Positions 7,042-15,263 of a DNA stretch of 33,542 nucleotides are shown in pieces. Origin of the DNA: an uncultured Bacilli bacterium. Lineage in GTDB: Bacteria > Bacillota_I > Bacilli_A > RF39 > UBA660. The position numbers were made by a program, and so were the translations under genes. Position 1 is the first letter of the stretch, and each line of letters starts with the position of its first letter. The stretch lies in the NCBI GenBank assembly GCA_947631155.1, contig CANRKG010000016.1:1-33542 (forward strand). The letters are read 5' to 3'. The notes beneath the pieces are model-generated. The model searched no databases. It saw only the letters and a list, made by a program, of their open reading frames with translations, and had not been told where the DNA came from.

Positions 7042-7438
7042 ATGAAATATATTATTAGGAAAAAAGAATACTTTAACTATTAAAAATATTGTTAACTCTA
7101 GTATTGATTGAACACAAGAATTGGAAATAACAGTAGATAATTTTGAAAGATGTAATTTACTATTAAAGGAATTAGGGTATGAAGCTAAAAATTTTCAAGA
7201 AAATAGAAGAATACAATATTTACTCAATGGAGTTGAAATAGGTATTGACTATTGGCCACAGATACCTACTTTTATGGAGATTGAAGGACCAAGTGAAATA
7301 GCCGTTTACAATACTTTAGAAACGTTAGGTTTTAAAAAAGAAGATGCAATTACGACAGATATCGAAGGGATATATAGACAATATGGATTTGATATATTAA
7401 ATGTTAAGCATCTAAAATTAGAGGAGGATAGAAAATGA
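7042..7438 (+). pseudogene. Decayed CYTH-domain protein (CyaB/thiamine-triphosphatase-like)
   Basis: The open frame from a TTG at 7121 encodes only the C-terminal part of a CYTH domain, ending in the diagnostic IDYWPQIPTFMEIEG stretch. The same frame continues upstream as NTLTIKNIVNSSID, then a TGA at 7109-7111, then TQELEITVDNF, which reads as one CYTH segment broken by a single nonsense change (probably GGA to TGA). Further up, KYIIRKK lies in the next frame, joined across a run of six A (7060-7065), suggesting an additional frameshift. Another in-frame TGA is at 7043-7045. No ribosome site precedes the TTG. The end overlaps the tyrS start as ATGA, the remains of translational coupling. CYTH proteins act on triphosphates (adenylate cyclase class IV, ThTPase, inorganic triphosphatase). 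This copy looks inactive. Confidence 0.75.
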
Positions 7439-8667
7439 CATTGTTTGAAGAATTAAAGTGGAGAGGACTTATAAAGGATACAGCAGGTGATGATATAGAA
7501 CAAAAGATTAATAGCGGTAATGTTACTTTCTATTGGGGAACAGATCCAACAGCTGATAGTCTACATCTTGGGCATTATTCTTCACTAGTTACTGCTAAAA
7601 GATTAGCTTTAGCAGGACATCATCCTATTTTATTAGTGGGTGGAGCAACTGGTTTAATAGGTGATCCTAGACCTACTGCTGAAAGAGAGATTATTTCCAA
7701 AGATGCAGTTGCAAAGAATTTAAATGGGATTAAAAATCAAGTAATTAAAGCATTTGATGGTAAAGTTGAAGTGGTCAATAATTATGATTGGATTCATAAG
7801 TTTGATTTAATTGATTTCTTACGTGATGTTGGTAAATATATAAATATTAATTATATGTTAGATAAAGATATTATTAGAAGAAGACTAGATACAGGAATTA
7901 CCTTTGCTGAATTTGCCTATACTTTGATACAAGGTTATGATTTTTTACACTTGTTTGAAACAAATAATTGCATTATGCAAGTTGCAGGTTCTGACCAATG
8001 GGGTAATATGACTACTGGTATAGATTTAATTAGAAAGAAGACAGGAAAAGAAGCATATGCTTTTACAATGCCTTTAGTATTAGATAAATATGGTAATAAA
8101 TTTGGTAAGAGTGAAGGGAATGCTTTATGGCTTGATGAAGAAAAAACAACAAGTTACGAATTATATCAATATTTAATTAATGTCGATGATGAAATGGTAA
8201 TAGATTACTTAAAAATATTTACTTTCTTAACTAAAGAAGAAATAGAAGAATATGAAAGAAAAAATAACAATCATCCTGAATTAAGAGAAGCACACAAAGC
8301 ATTAGCTCGTGAAATTATTACTGATTTACATGGTAAAGAAGCTTATGAAGAAGCTCTTGCTATTAGTGAAGCTTTATTTAGTGGTGATATAACTAAATTA
8401 AGTGGTAAAGAAATTGAAATGGCATTTAAAGGTTTAACTCCATATCAAATTGAAAATGATATAAATATAGTTGACTTATTAACTGATGCATCAATTTGTA
8501 GTAGTAAAAGAGAAGCTCGTGAATTTATCAGTAATGGTTCGATAAGCATAAATGGTCAGAAAATGACAGACTTAGAGTTTAAAGTTACAAAAAATGTAGC
8601 TATAGAGCATAAATATATAGTTATAAGACGTGGTAAAAAGAAATATTATATTGTAGTATTTAATTAG
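7435..8667 (+). CDS. tyrS: Tyrosyl-tRNA synthetase
   Basis: 410 residues, class I synthetase that charges tRNA-Tyr. The ATP-binding HIGH motif is HLGH (44-47), the tyrosine pocket motif YTLIQGYDF is at about 162-170, SDQWGN at 186-191, and the KMSKS loop is KFGKS (222-226). The C-terminal S4-like tRNA-binding domain begins at about residue 345. Length matches the family. The start has AGGAGGA just upstream and overlaps the remnant CYTH frame. No T-box motif is visible upstream, which is notable because tyrS is often T-box controlled in Bacillota. The histidine phosphatase gene follows 29 bases later on the same strand. Confidence 0.97.
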   Translation: MTLFEELKWRGLIKDTAGDDIEQKINSGNVTFYWGTDPTADSLHLGHYSSLVTAKRLALAGHHPILLVGGATGLIGDPRPTAEREIISKDAVAKNLNGIKNQVIKAFDGKVEVVNNYDWIHKFDLIDFLRDVGKYININYMLDKDIIRRRLDTGITFAEFAYTLIQGYDFLHLFETNNCIMQVAGSDQWGNMTTGIDLIRKKTGKEAYAFTMPLVLDKYGNKFGKSEGNALWLDEEKTTSYELYQYLINVDDEMVIDYLKIFTFLTKEEIEEYERKNNNHPELREAHKALAREIITDLHGKEAYEEALAISEALFSGDITKLSGKEIEMAFKGLTPYQIENDINIVDLLTDASICSSKREAREFISNGSISINGQKMTDLEFKVTKNVAIEHKYIVIRRGKKKYYIVVFN

Positions 8668-8696
8668 TTATTAATATTAAATAAAGAGGTAAGATT

Positions 8697-9260
8697 ATGA
8701 AAATAACATTAGTAAGACATGGACAAACTGAGTATAATTATCAAAATAGAATACAAGGTTCAGAAAATATTCCTTTAAATGATGAAGGAAGAAGACAATG
8801 TTATAAAATAAAACCAATAATTAGAGAACAGAATTACGATATATGTTTTTCGTCCCCTTTAATTAGGGCTATGGAAACAGCTATGATTTTAGTTGGTGAT
8901 AAAGTAGAAATAATTAGAGATAATAGATTGTTAGAACGAGGAGTAGGAGACTTAGATGGTCACGATCGTAGTGAATATGATTATAAAAAATATTGGGATT
9001 ATGCTTTAAATAGTGGTGATAATGGAGTAGAACCCCTACAAGATGTATTTAATAGATGTGCTGACTTTTTAAATTATATATCAGAAAAGTATAGTGATAA
9101 ATCAATTTTAGTAGTTACCCATGGAGCTGTTATTAGATGCATTCATCATATCCTAAATGACACTGATTTAACAACTAATTTAAGAACTTCAAAGATGCCA
9201 AACTGTTATATTGAAACAATTGATAATATAAAAAATAAAAGTTATAAAAAAAAGAGATAA
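8697..9260 (+). CDS. Histidine phosphatase (phosphoglycerate mutase-like) family protein
   Basis: 187 residues. The catalytic RHG motif (RHGQTEYN, residues 7-14) supplies the phosphohistidine, the second Arg is in CFSSPLIRAMETA (about 50-62), the acid residue region LLERGVGDLDG follows, and the second His is in VVTHGAVIRC (about 140-149). This is the cofactor-independent-of-name but dPGM-like branching clan; substrates range from phosphoglycerate to small phosphate esters and cannot be chosen here. A good AGAGGT ribosome site precedes the ATG. It is probably cotranscribed with tyrS. Confidence 0.88.
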   Translation: MKITLVRHGQTEYNYQNRIQGSENIPLNDEGRRQCYKIKPIIREQNYDICFSSPLIRAMETAMILVGDKVEIIRDNRLLERGVGDLDGHDRSEYDYKKYWDYALNSGDNGVEPLQDVFNRCADFLNYISEKYSDKSILVVTHGAVIRCIHHILNDTDLTTNLRTSKMPNCYIETIDNIKNKSYKKKR

Positions 9261-9268
9261 AACTCTTT
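9245..9268 (-). terminator. Terminator between convergent genes
   Basis: AAAGAG (9251-9256) pairs with CTCTTT (9263-9268). On the minus strand a T-tract follows, so it chiefly ends the 434-residue gene; it may also serve the plus-strand phosphatase gene. Confidence 0.7.
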
Positions 9269-9272
9269 AACT

Positions 9273-10577
9273 TTATTGAAATTTGATAATATGATTATCC
9301 CCTTTTGCTAGACAACTTTTTACTTTAAATTTCACTGGTTGTACTGGTATGAGTGATTTGAATACAGACTTAAAACTTTCGTTTTCACTAATAGAATTTA
9401 CCCACATATTATTATCAAAAAAGATACTTGAATTGTTATTAATATTAATAGCTAAGTTATATGCTCTATTGGCTAAATCAAATATTTCCTTTTGAAAATA
9501 AGCATCTCCAAGCATAATGGAACTGTTATATGCATATTCCTGTTGTTTTGGCATTATTTGATTGATTTCATGTCCATTCATCAACAGCGCTATTATTTGA
9601 TTTGCATAGTCAATCATCGCGTCCCATTTATGTTCTTGATGTGCATATGTTAATTTTTTATATAACAGACGATATGCACTGTTATCTAGATCATATGCTG
9701 CATTGTAATATTTTTTTGATATATCTTTTGCATGTAACTGGTTTTCATGAAAATTTCCTATATTATAATACCAAAAACTAACAATATTTTTAGAAATATG
9801 TTGTTCACATAACTTACTAATTCCTGTTAAGTAACAATTTTCTACATGATACCAATATCGAGTATCTGACTTACACACATCTCCTTCTAAACAATAAACC
9901 TGAATAAAATCCTGATTCCTATTTTTTATAGATTCAATCTCCTTTAACATTATATCAATATCAAAAATATTGCCACTTCTTGCTGTATTTGTTATGCTGT
10001 TAATCATGTGTTTCATATATACTACAGAATATTGTAAATATTCAGATGAATTATTACCCTGTTGTTCTTTTAGCGCGTTATAACTATTTATAAAACTATT
10101 TAATGCTGCATCACAGCATTTTTTTCTATCTTCTAAACATTCATCAGGACGTGCAGATATTAAATTTTCTAAATTATAGAGATAATAATATAATTTAGAG
10201 TCTGTAAAAATATCTGCTAAACATTTTATTTCAGATCTTAATGCCGATTCATCCCATATATTTTCAATACATTTATATAATAAATTAAGTCCATAGTTAT
10301 CAGAGTCTTGCCATTTATTATTTATAGAATCATTAGAACTATTCATGCTCTGTTTAATCTGATCAATATTTAAAAAGGCTTCTATATTATTACTGTATTG
10401 ATCATTTTCTTGAATTGGATTAGAATTTGCAAAATTTACAGATGGATTATTAAAATCATTAACAATGCAACCAATAAACTGAAAAAATTCCATTAGAAAG
10501 ATTTTTTCAATATCATTATTTACTTTTATATCTGGATTTTTTTCCGGATCTTGTATTAAATTAATTATCTGAATCAT
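9273..10577 (-). CDS. Orphan helical-repeat (TPR-like) protein, likely acquired
   Basis: 434 residues with no family I recognise. No signal peptide or membrane segment. The sequence is Asn/Ile/Tyr-rich and looks all-helical; around residues 265-390 there are repeated A-x-x-x-Y-x-x-A patterns (KKYYNAAYDLDNSAYRLLY, AYNSSIMLGDAYFQ, ANRAYNLAI) that resemble tetratricopeptide repeats. It is Cys-rich for a cytosolic protein, including a CC pair near residue 150. Codon use differs from its neighbours: roughly half of the Gln codons I read are CAG, against about one in eight in tyrS. It has its own promoter and terminator and separates the tyrS and rpsD groups that are neighbours in Bacillus. It is therefore probably horizontally acquired cargo. 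Function unknown. The start has an AGAGGGA site. Confidence 0.75.
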   Translation of the reverse strand: MIQIINLIQDPEKNPDIKVNNDIEKIFLMEFFQFIGCIVNDFNNPSVNFANSNPIQENDQYSNNIEAFLNIDQIKQSMNSSNDSINNKWQDSDNYGLNLLYKCIENIWDESALRSEIKCLADIFTDSKLYYYLYNLENLISARPDECLEDRKKCCDAALNSFINSYNALKEQQGNNSSEYLQYSVVYMKHMINSITNTARSGNIFDIDIMLKEIESIKNRNQDFIQVYCLEGDVCKSDTRYWYHVENCYLTGISKLCEQHISKNIVSFWYYNIGNFHENQLHAKDISKKYYNAAYDLDNSAYRLLYKKLTYAHQEHKWDAMIDYANQIIALLMNGHEINQIMPKQQEYAYNSSIMLGDAYFQKEIFDLANRAYNLAININNNSSIFFDNNMWVNSISENESFKSVFKSLIPVQPVKFKVKSCLAKGDNHIIKFQ

Positions 10578-10660
10578 AATTATCCCTCTTTTATATTATT
10601 AATTAATACAGATTAGTATTTCTTGATTTTACCTAAACTACCAAGTTCACAATTAGGTAT

Positions 10661-10689
10661 ATTATACTATAGTTTATATAGTATGTCTA
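10661..10689 (-). promoter_or_regulatory. Sigma-A type promoter of the orphan gene
   Basis: Minus strand: TAGACA (10689-10684), 17-base spacer, TATAAT (10666-10661). The leader of roughly 75 bases contains TACCTAA...TTAGGTA (about 10630-10660), which could fold or be a binding site. Confidence 0.65.
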
Positions 10690-10742
10690 TTTAAATATAA
10701 TTTTAATTAAACTGTATCGAGGGGTATTCGAAATTTCAATAT

Positions 10743-10766
10743 AAAAACGACTTTAGATAAGTCGTC
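10743..10766 (-). terminator. Terminator of rpsD
   Basis: ACGACTT (10747-10753) pairs with AAGTCGT (10759-10765) around a 5-base loop, with a T-tract on the minus strand. Confidence 0.8.
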
Positions 10767-10787
10767 TTTATATTTAACTCTATTTTT

Positions 10788-11390
10788 TTATTTATTGTAA
10801 AATTCAACGATTAGAGCTTCATTAATATCTGCATTAAGTTCATTTCTTTCTGGTAAACGGACATATGTTCCTTCCATCTTTTTCTCATCATAAGTAATAA
10901 ATTCAACTCTTCTAGATACTTTAGCTAAAGAATCTAAAACAATTTTAAGTTCTTTGTCTTTATCTTTTAATGAGATAACATCTCCAATTTTTACATTGTA
11001 AGATGGAATGTCTACTTTTTTACCGTTAACAGTAATATGACCATGATTAACTAATTGTCTAGCACCACGTCTAGTTGTGGCAAAACCAATACGATAAACT
11101 AAATTATCAAGTCTTGATTCTAGTAATCTTAAAAAGTTAGTACCATGAATACCCTTCATTTTAGCAGCTTTATCGAAAGTTTTTCTAAATTGTTTTTCAG
11201 AAAGACCATACATAAATCTTAGTTTTTGTTTTTCTTTTAATTGAACACCATAATCTGATAACTTACCTTTACGGGCATTACCATGTTGACCAGGACCATA
11301 TGGACGACGAGCTAATTCTTTTCCTGTTTCTGAAATAGAAAAACCAACACGACGAGCTCTTTTATATTCTGAACCAGTATATCTTGACAT
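10788..11390 (-). CDS. rpsD: 30S ribosomal protein S4 (uS4)
   Basis: 200 residues, the standard length for Bacillota uS4. [16 protein letters not shown] start, the [10 protein letters not shown] segment, the [16 protein letters not shown] block and the S4 domain (about 92-155, [15 protein letters not shown]) are all typical. The protein nucleates assembly of the small subunit body by binding the 5' domain of 16S rRNA. Ribosome site AAAGGAGA precedes the ATG. It is a single-gene unit with a strong promoter, a structured leader and a terminator, consistent with autogenous control as in B. subtilis. Confidence 0.98.
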   Translation of the reverse strand: MSRYTGSEYKRARRVGFSISETGKELARRPYGPGQHGNARKGKLSDYGVQLKEKQKLRFMYGLSEKQFRKTFDKAAKMKGIHGTNFLRLLESRLDNLVYRIGFATTRRGARQLVNHGHITVNGKKVDIPSYNVKIGDVISLKDKDKELKIVLDSLAKVSRRVEFITYDEKKMEGTYVRLPERNELNADINEALIVEFYNK

Positions 11391-11404
11391 AAAAATCTCC
11401 TTTC

Positions 11405-11534
11405 TTTATATTACATAAATACTTAAAGTAATTTAGTCGAACTTTAGGGAGTTTTTCTTCACCTAATGGCAGCGGCTACTAGATCTTGAAAAACACATTA
11501 AAGAACTCTAAATTCGCCATCAAGTTAATATGCA
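11405..11534 (-). ncRNA. Structured rpsD leader, likely S4-binding autoregulatory element
   Basis: The 5' leader of rpsD runs from about 11534 to 11391. Nested complementary segments form a long stem: 11508-11514 with 11430-11436, 11499-11503 with 11442-11446, and 11488-11494 with 11451-11457, leaving a GC-richer apical region (11458-11487). In B. subtilis S4 binds the rpsD leader to repress its own translation. The structure is seen here; the S4 binding is inferred from that precedent. Confidence 0.6.
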
Positions 11535-11540
11535 GTATTA

Positions 11541-11569
11541 ATTATATAAAAATTATATGAAATAGTCAA
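11541..11569 (-). promoter_or_regulatory. Strong sigma-A promoter of rpsD
   Basis: Minus strand: TTGACT (11569-11564), a 17-base spacer, TATAAT (11546-11541). It lies about 150 bases upstream of the ATG, leaving room for the structured leader. Confidence 0.85.
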
Positions 11570-11681
11570 GTTTTTATGAAATAAATATCATAGTTAATTT
11601 AACAAATTTTAACAATTATTACAATTATGTAGCAAAAATAAATTGATTATGTTAAAATAAAATATAATAGAGGTGTATAAA

Positions 11682-13394
11682 ATGGAAGGACAAATATTAG
11701 TAATTGCTACGATCTGTTTAGTTTGTATAATTATAGTAGTAGTTTGTCTACTTTTGGTAAGAAAAAAGGAAAAGAAGAAGTTTGTATCTTTTGCAGAAGA
11801 TTTAGAATATAATAAAAATTTAATTACAGGAACACCAGTTTTATTGGAATTATCAAAAATCGAACCTCTAATTAAAAATGAAGTCATGGAACAAAAATAT
11901 AATAATTGGCAAGAAAGATTTATTTATATTAAAGAAAATAAAATTTCAAAGATTGATGATCTTTTAATTGATTTGGATACATATATTGAACAAAGGGATT
12001 TTAAAAACTGCGTCATTAAGATTGCTAAAGCAGAAATGGAAATTTATAAAGCTAGAACTTCTGCTGACCACTTATTGGAAGAAATTAAGGAAATAACTTC
12101 TAGTGAAGAAAAATATCGTAGTATTGTTATTAAATTAAAAGCTAAGTATCGTAAAATGAATAAAGAATATCAAAATCATAAAAGTTTATATGAAGAAATG
12201 CAAGATGAAATTGAATTACAATTAGAAAATATTGAAAAGAACTTTTTGGATTTTGAAAAAGTAATGGAAAAGAACGATTATAATGAGGTTGTTCATATTG
12301 TTAAAGCACTAGATGCGATGATTGATCATATGAGTATTGTTATAGAAGAAACTCCAGATTTATTACTTATGATAAAAGAACTATTACCTAAACGAATAAA
12401 AGAAATTAAATCAATTGCTGAAGAAATGACTAAAGAAAATTATCCTCTAGATTATTTAAATTTAGATTATAATATTAAAGAAGCAAAAAAAAATATCAAT
12501 AAAATATTTGATAAAATAAAAATCTTAAACCTAGAAGATGGTATGTTTGAGTTAAAGACAATTCTTAATTATTTTGATTCGTTATTTGTAGATTTTGAAA
12601 AAGAAAAATTAAGTCGAAAAGTGTATGAAGAAACTGAAAAAGATTTTCATAAAAAATTAGAACGAACTAATAAAGTGGTTGAAGAAATTTATAATCAATT
12701 AGATGATATTAAAAAAATGTATGATTTAAATGAGAAGGATATCCAAATTATTCATGATGTGCGAAAAACATTAATTGTAATTAATGATGATTATAAGAAT
12801 ATAGTTGGAAAAGTAGGATCATCTTCTTCACCTTATTCAATTTTACATAAAGAAATTGATGATTTGACATATCGCTTAAAAATGATGGAAGAAGATTTAG
12901 ATGTAGCTTTAAAATCATTAGGAAATATGCATGATGATGAAATTAGAGCTCGTGAACAATTAGAAGAAATAGAGCACTTTTTAAATGAATCTAAAACTAA
13001 AATGCGCAGTTATAAATTACCTGTAATTACTGATAATTATTTTGTTGAATTAAAAGAAGCAAATGAAGCAATTGAAGAAGTTATTAAAGAATTAGAAAGA
13101 AAACCAATTGTTATTAAAACCTTAAATACTAGAGTTGATACAGCTAGAGATTTGGTTTTAAAATTGTATAATACAACTAATGAAATGATTAAAACAGCTA
13201 TTTTGGCTGAAAAATCCATTATTTATGGTAATAGATATCGTCCATATTATAATGAAATAGATGAAGGCTTAGATGCAGCATTAGATTATTTTTATAAAGG
13301 AAAGTATAAAGAATCATTAGATACAGTTTTAAGAACGTGCTCGTTAGTAGATAAAAATATTTATAAAAAAATGTTCGCTGTTTATGATAAATAA
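11682..13394 (+). CDS. ezrA: Septation ring formation regulator EzrA
   Basis: 570 residues, close to the usual length of about 560. One N-terminal transmembrane helix (about residues 4-26) is followed by a basic anchor (RKKEKKK) and then five hundred residues of spectrin-like helical coiled coil, the EzrA architecture. EzrA interacts with FtsZ and limits Z-ring formation to midcell, and links division to peptidoglycan synthases. The frame opens at a GTG (11673), but AGAGGTG (11669-11675) overlaps that codon and fits the ATG at 11682. It stands between rpsD and thiI, as in Bacillus. The window also holds GpsB and PBP1A, known functional partners in B. subtilis. Confidence 0.9.
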   Translation: MEGQILVIATICLVCIIIVVVCLLLVRKKEKKKFVSFAEDLEYNKNLITGTPVLLELSKIEPLIKNEVMEQKYNNWQERFIYIKENKISKIDDLLIDLDTYIEQRDFKNCVIKIAKAEMEIYKARTSADHLLEEIKEITSSEEKYRSIVIKLKAKYRKMNKEYQNHKSLYEEMQDEIELQLENIEKNFLDFEKVMEKNDYNEVVHIVKALDAMIDHMSIVIEETPDLLLMIKELLPKRIKEIKSIAEEMTKENYPLDYLNLDYNIKEAKKNINKIFDKIKILNLEDGMFELKTILNYFDSLFVDFEKEKLSRKVYEETEKDFHKKLERTNKVVEEIYNQLDDIKKMYDLNEKDIQIIHDVRKTLIVINDDYKNIVGKVGSSSSPYSILHKEIDDLTYRLKMMEEDLDVALKSLGNMHDDEIRAREQLEEIEHFLNESKTKMRSYKLPVITDNYFVELKEANEAIEEVIKELERKPIVIKTLNTRVDTARDLVLKLYNTTNEMIKTAILAEKSIIYGNRYRPYYNEIDEGLDAALDYFYKGKYKESLDTVLRTCSLVDKNIYKKMFAVYDK

Positions 13395-13421
13395 GAGTTA
13401 TTTATTAATACTCTTATTTTT
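13390..13421 (+). terminator. Terminator of ezrA
   Basis: AATAAGAGT (13390-13398) pairs with ACTCTTATT (13410-13418), then T-tract. The ezrA stop codon (13392-13394) is inside the stem. Confidence 0.8.
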
Positions 13422-13439
13422 GTTATTTATAATAAATAG

Positions 13440-13468
13440 TTGGAAATATTAAACAAATAGTGTATAAT
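13440..13468 (+). promoter_or_regulatory. Promoter of thiI
   Basis: TTGGAA (13440-13445), 17-base spacer, TATAAT (13463-13468); ATG follows at 13492 with a GGAGTGAT site. Confidence 0.7.
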
Positions 13469-13491
13469 TTATAAATGTTTGGAGTGATATT

Positions 13492-14673
13492 ATGGATAGA
13501 GTTATTTTAATAAAATATGGAGAATTAACTACTAAGAAAGGTAATAGAAATTTTTTTGTTAATACATTATATAATAATTTAAAAAATAAATTAAAAAATT
13601 TTGATGTCAAAATTTCTAAAGATATTTCTAGAATGTATATACAATTTAAAGATGAAGAATTAGAACAAATAAAAGCAGTTATTGACCATATATTTGGAAT
13701 TCATATGTATCATATTGCTTATATTGTTAATACTAATATAGAAGCAATAAAAACAAAATTAATTGAAATTTTACAAAAAGAAGAATTTAAAACTTTTAAA
13801 ATAGTGACAAAACGAAGTGATAAAACTTTTGAATTAAATACTCAACAAATAAATCCTTTATTGGGATCACATGTACTAAAAAATATAAATAATATTAAAG
13901 TTGATGTTCATAATCCAGATATCTCTGTTCAAATAGAGATAAGACCATATAATTCTTATATTTATACTAATGGTTATAAAGGAATTGGTGGCTATCCAAT
14001 AGGAACACAAGCAAAAGGGATGCTTATGTTAAGTGGAGGAATTGATTCTCCTGTTGCGGGGTATTTAGCTATGAAACGTGGAATAAGAATTGAAGCTGTT
14101 TATTTCGAAGCAATACCGCATACCAGTTTAGATGCACGTAATAAAGTGATTAATCTTACTAAAAAATTAGTCCAATATACAGATAAAATAAATTTACATA
14201 TTGTTAACTTTACTAAGATTCAAGAGGCAATATATAAAAATTCTAATCCTACATATTGTATTACTATTATGCGTAGAATGATGTATTCTATTATGGAAAG
14301 ATTAGCAAAAAAACATAAAGGTTTAGTAATTATTAATGGAGAATCAATTGGTCAAGTTGCTTCTCAAACATTAACAAGTATGAATGTGATTAATCAAGTA
14401 ACTAATATGCCAGTTATTAGACCTGTTGCGTGTTTAGATAAATTAGAAATTATTGATATAGCTAAAAGTATAGATACATATGATATAAGTATTTTACCTT
14501 ATGAAGATTGTTGTACGGTATTTGTACCTAAGCATCCAGTAATAAATCCTAAACTGGAAGAATGTATTAAAATGGAAAAGCTAGTTGATTATGATAAGTT
14601 AATCGATGAAGCTGTTAATTCTGTCTATACTATAAAAGTAGAAGAACAAGAACATTATAGTGATTTATTATAG
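13492..14673 (+). CDS. thiI: tRNA 4-thiouridine synthase ThiI
   Basis: 393 residues. The order is N-terminal ferredoxin-like domain, THUMP domain (about 60-165) and PP-loop ATP pyrophosphatase domain with SGGIDS at 181-186. There is no C-terminal rhodanese domain, so it is the short Bacillus-type ThiI that makes s4U8 in tRNA using a persulfide from a partner cysteine desulfurase. That desulfurase (iscS/nifZ, usually next to thiI) is not in this window. The family's [10 protein letters not shown] segment is intact. Start ATG follows a well-spaced GGAGTGAT. A SASP gene follows, as in B. subtilis (thiI-sspA). Confidence 0.95.
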   Translation: MDRVILIKYGELTTKKGNRNFFVNTLYNNLKNKLKNFDVKISKDISRMYIQFKDEELEQIKAVIDHIFGIHMYHIAYIVNTNIEAIKTKLIEILQKEEFKTFKIVTKRSDKTFELNTQQINPLLGSHVLKNINNIKVDVHNPDISVQIEIRPYNSYIYTNGYKGIGGYPIGTQAKGMLMLSGGIDSPVAGYLAMKRGIRIEAVYFEAIPHTSLDARNKVINLTKKLVQYTDKINLHIVNFTKIQEAIYKNSNPTYCITIMRRMMYSIMERLAKKHKGLVIINGESIGQVASQTLTSMNVINQVTNMPVIRPVACLDKLEIIDIAKSIDTYDISILPYEDCCTVFVPKHPVINPKLEECIKMEKLVDYDKLIDEAVNSVYTIKVEEQEHYSDLL

Positions 14674-14696
14674 GTATAAATTACCAATTGATTTTA

Positions 14697-14726
14697 TGTA
14701 TTATTTGCCATTTATTTCGCAATCTA
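14697..14726 (+). promoter_or_regulatory. Candidate sigma-G promoter of the SASP gene
   Basis: TGTATT (14697-14702), a 17-base spacer, CAATCTA (14720-14726) approximate the forespore sigma-G pattern TGnATA / CATnnTA. The implied leader is very short. An alternative with a perfect -10, CATTATA at 14653-14659 inside the end of thiI, has a poorer -35. Confidence 0.3.
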
Positions 14727-14746
14727 TAAATGTAGGAGGTGAAACA

Positions 14747-14965
14747 ATGGCTAACTCAGGTAATAAATCAAGTATGAAAATGAGAGTTCCAGGAGCTAAA
14801 CAAGCTATCGATAAAATGAAATATGAAATAGCTAATGAATTTGGTGTTAATTTAGGAGCTGATACTACTTCTCGTGCAAACGGATCAGTTGGTGGTGAAA
14901 TCACTAGACGTTTAGTTCAAAATGGACTTAATCAAGTAAGCGGAAGCTATACTCAAAATAACTAA
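14747..14965 (+). CDS. Alpha/beta-type small acid-soluble spore protein
   Basis: 72 residues. The two SASP signature segments are complete: [15 protein letters not shown], which contains the Glu-Ile bond cut by the germination protease GPR, and [10 protein letters not shown]. These proteins coat spore DNA in the forespore, protect it against UV and heat, and are degraded for amino acids at germination. The frame is open upstream to 14660, but the AGGAGGT site at 14734-14740 fixes the ATG at 14747 and gives the usual MANSG start. It is a single-gene unit with a strong terminator, placed after thiI as sspA is in B. subtilis. It is direct evidence for endospore formation. Confidence 0.97.
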   Translation: MANSGNKSSMKMRVPGAKQAIDKMKYEIANEFGVNLGADTTSRANGSVGGEITRRLVQNGLNQVSGSYTQNN

Positions 14966-14978
14966 TAAGTTATAGCTT

Positions 14979-15010
14979 AAAAGATAGGCCTTTGGTCTAT
15001 CTTTTGGTTT
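14979..15010 (+). terminator. Terminator of the SASP gene
   Basis: A 12-pair stem, 14979-14990 with 14994-15105 equivalent arm ending at 15005, around loop TTT; the 3' arm ends in TTTT. Confidence 0.85.
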
Positions 15011-15263
15011 ATATTAAATTAGAACATTCAATGCTTCTTTCTAAATATTTTATATTAGGAGTTTTAAAACCAAAATCATATATACTTCCTTAATTTTTTA
15101 TTATTTGAGATTAGGATTGCTTTTTTATGCAATCTTCTTGATTATTTAGGTATATATAAGACTTAATATCATTAAAAATATTATATATAATATTTTAAAA
15201 TTACATTCTTAGTATATGAAAAAAGAAATTTTTATAGTATAATATTCTAGAAGGAGAGATATT
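15009..15263. other. Non-coding gap before ackA with possible decayed coding remnant
   Basis: On the minus strand 15089-15009 there is an open 26-codon stretch without a start, reading IYDFGFKTPNIKYLERSIE near its middle and then a stop; its composition looks protein-like and it may be the last piece of a dead gene. A hairpin GATTGC/GCAATC lies at 15115-15134. The rest is AT-rich, with nothing recognised until the ackA promoter. Confidence 0.3.
15238..15243 (+). promoter_or_regulatory. -10 element of the ackA promoter
   Basis: TATAAT 20 bases before the ATG; -35 region (around 15215-15220) is weak. The implied transcription start is just before the AAGGAGA site. Confidence 0.45.

Noticed and set aside
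7109-7111. Recoded TGA (Trp or Gly) inside the CYTH frame
   Set aside because: TGA ends trmB, dnaD and der in the right place and Trp is encoded by TGG throughout, so a nonsense mutation is simpler.
7121-7438. An intact 105-residue protein starting at TTG 7121
   Set aside because: No ribosome site, begins in mid-domain, and CYTH-like sequence continues upstream past a stop, so it is treated as a pseudogene.
11609-11887. Minus-strand frame over the start of ezrA
   Set aside because: Shadow of the ezrA transmembrane region; no supporting signals.
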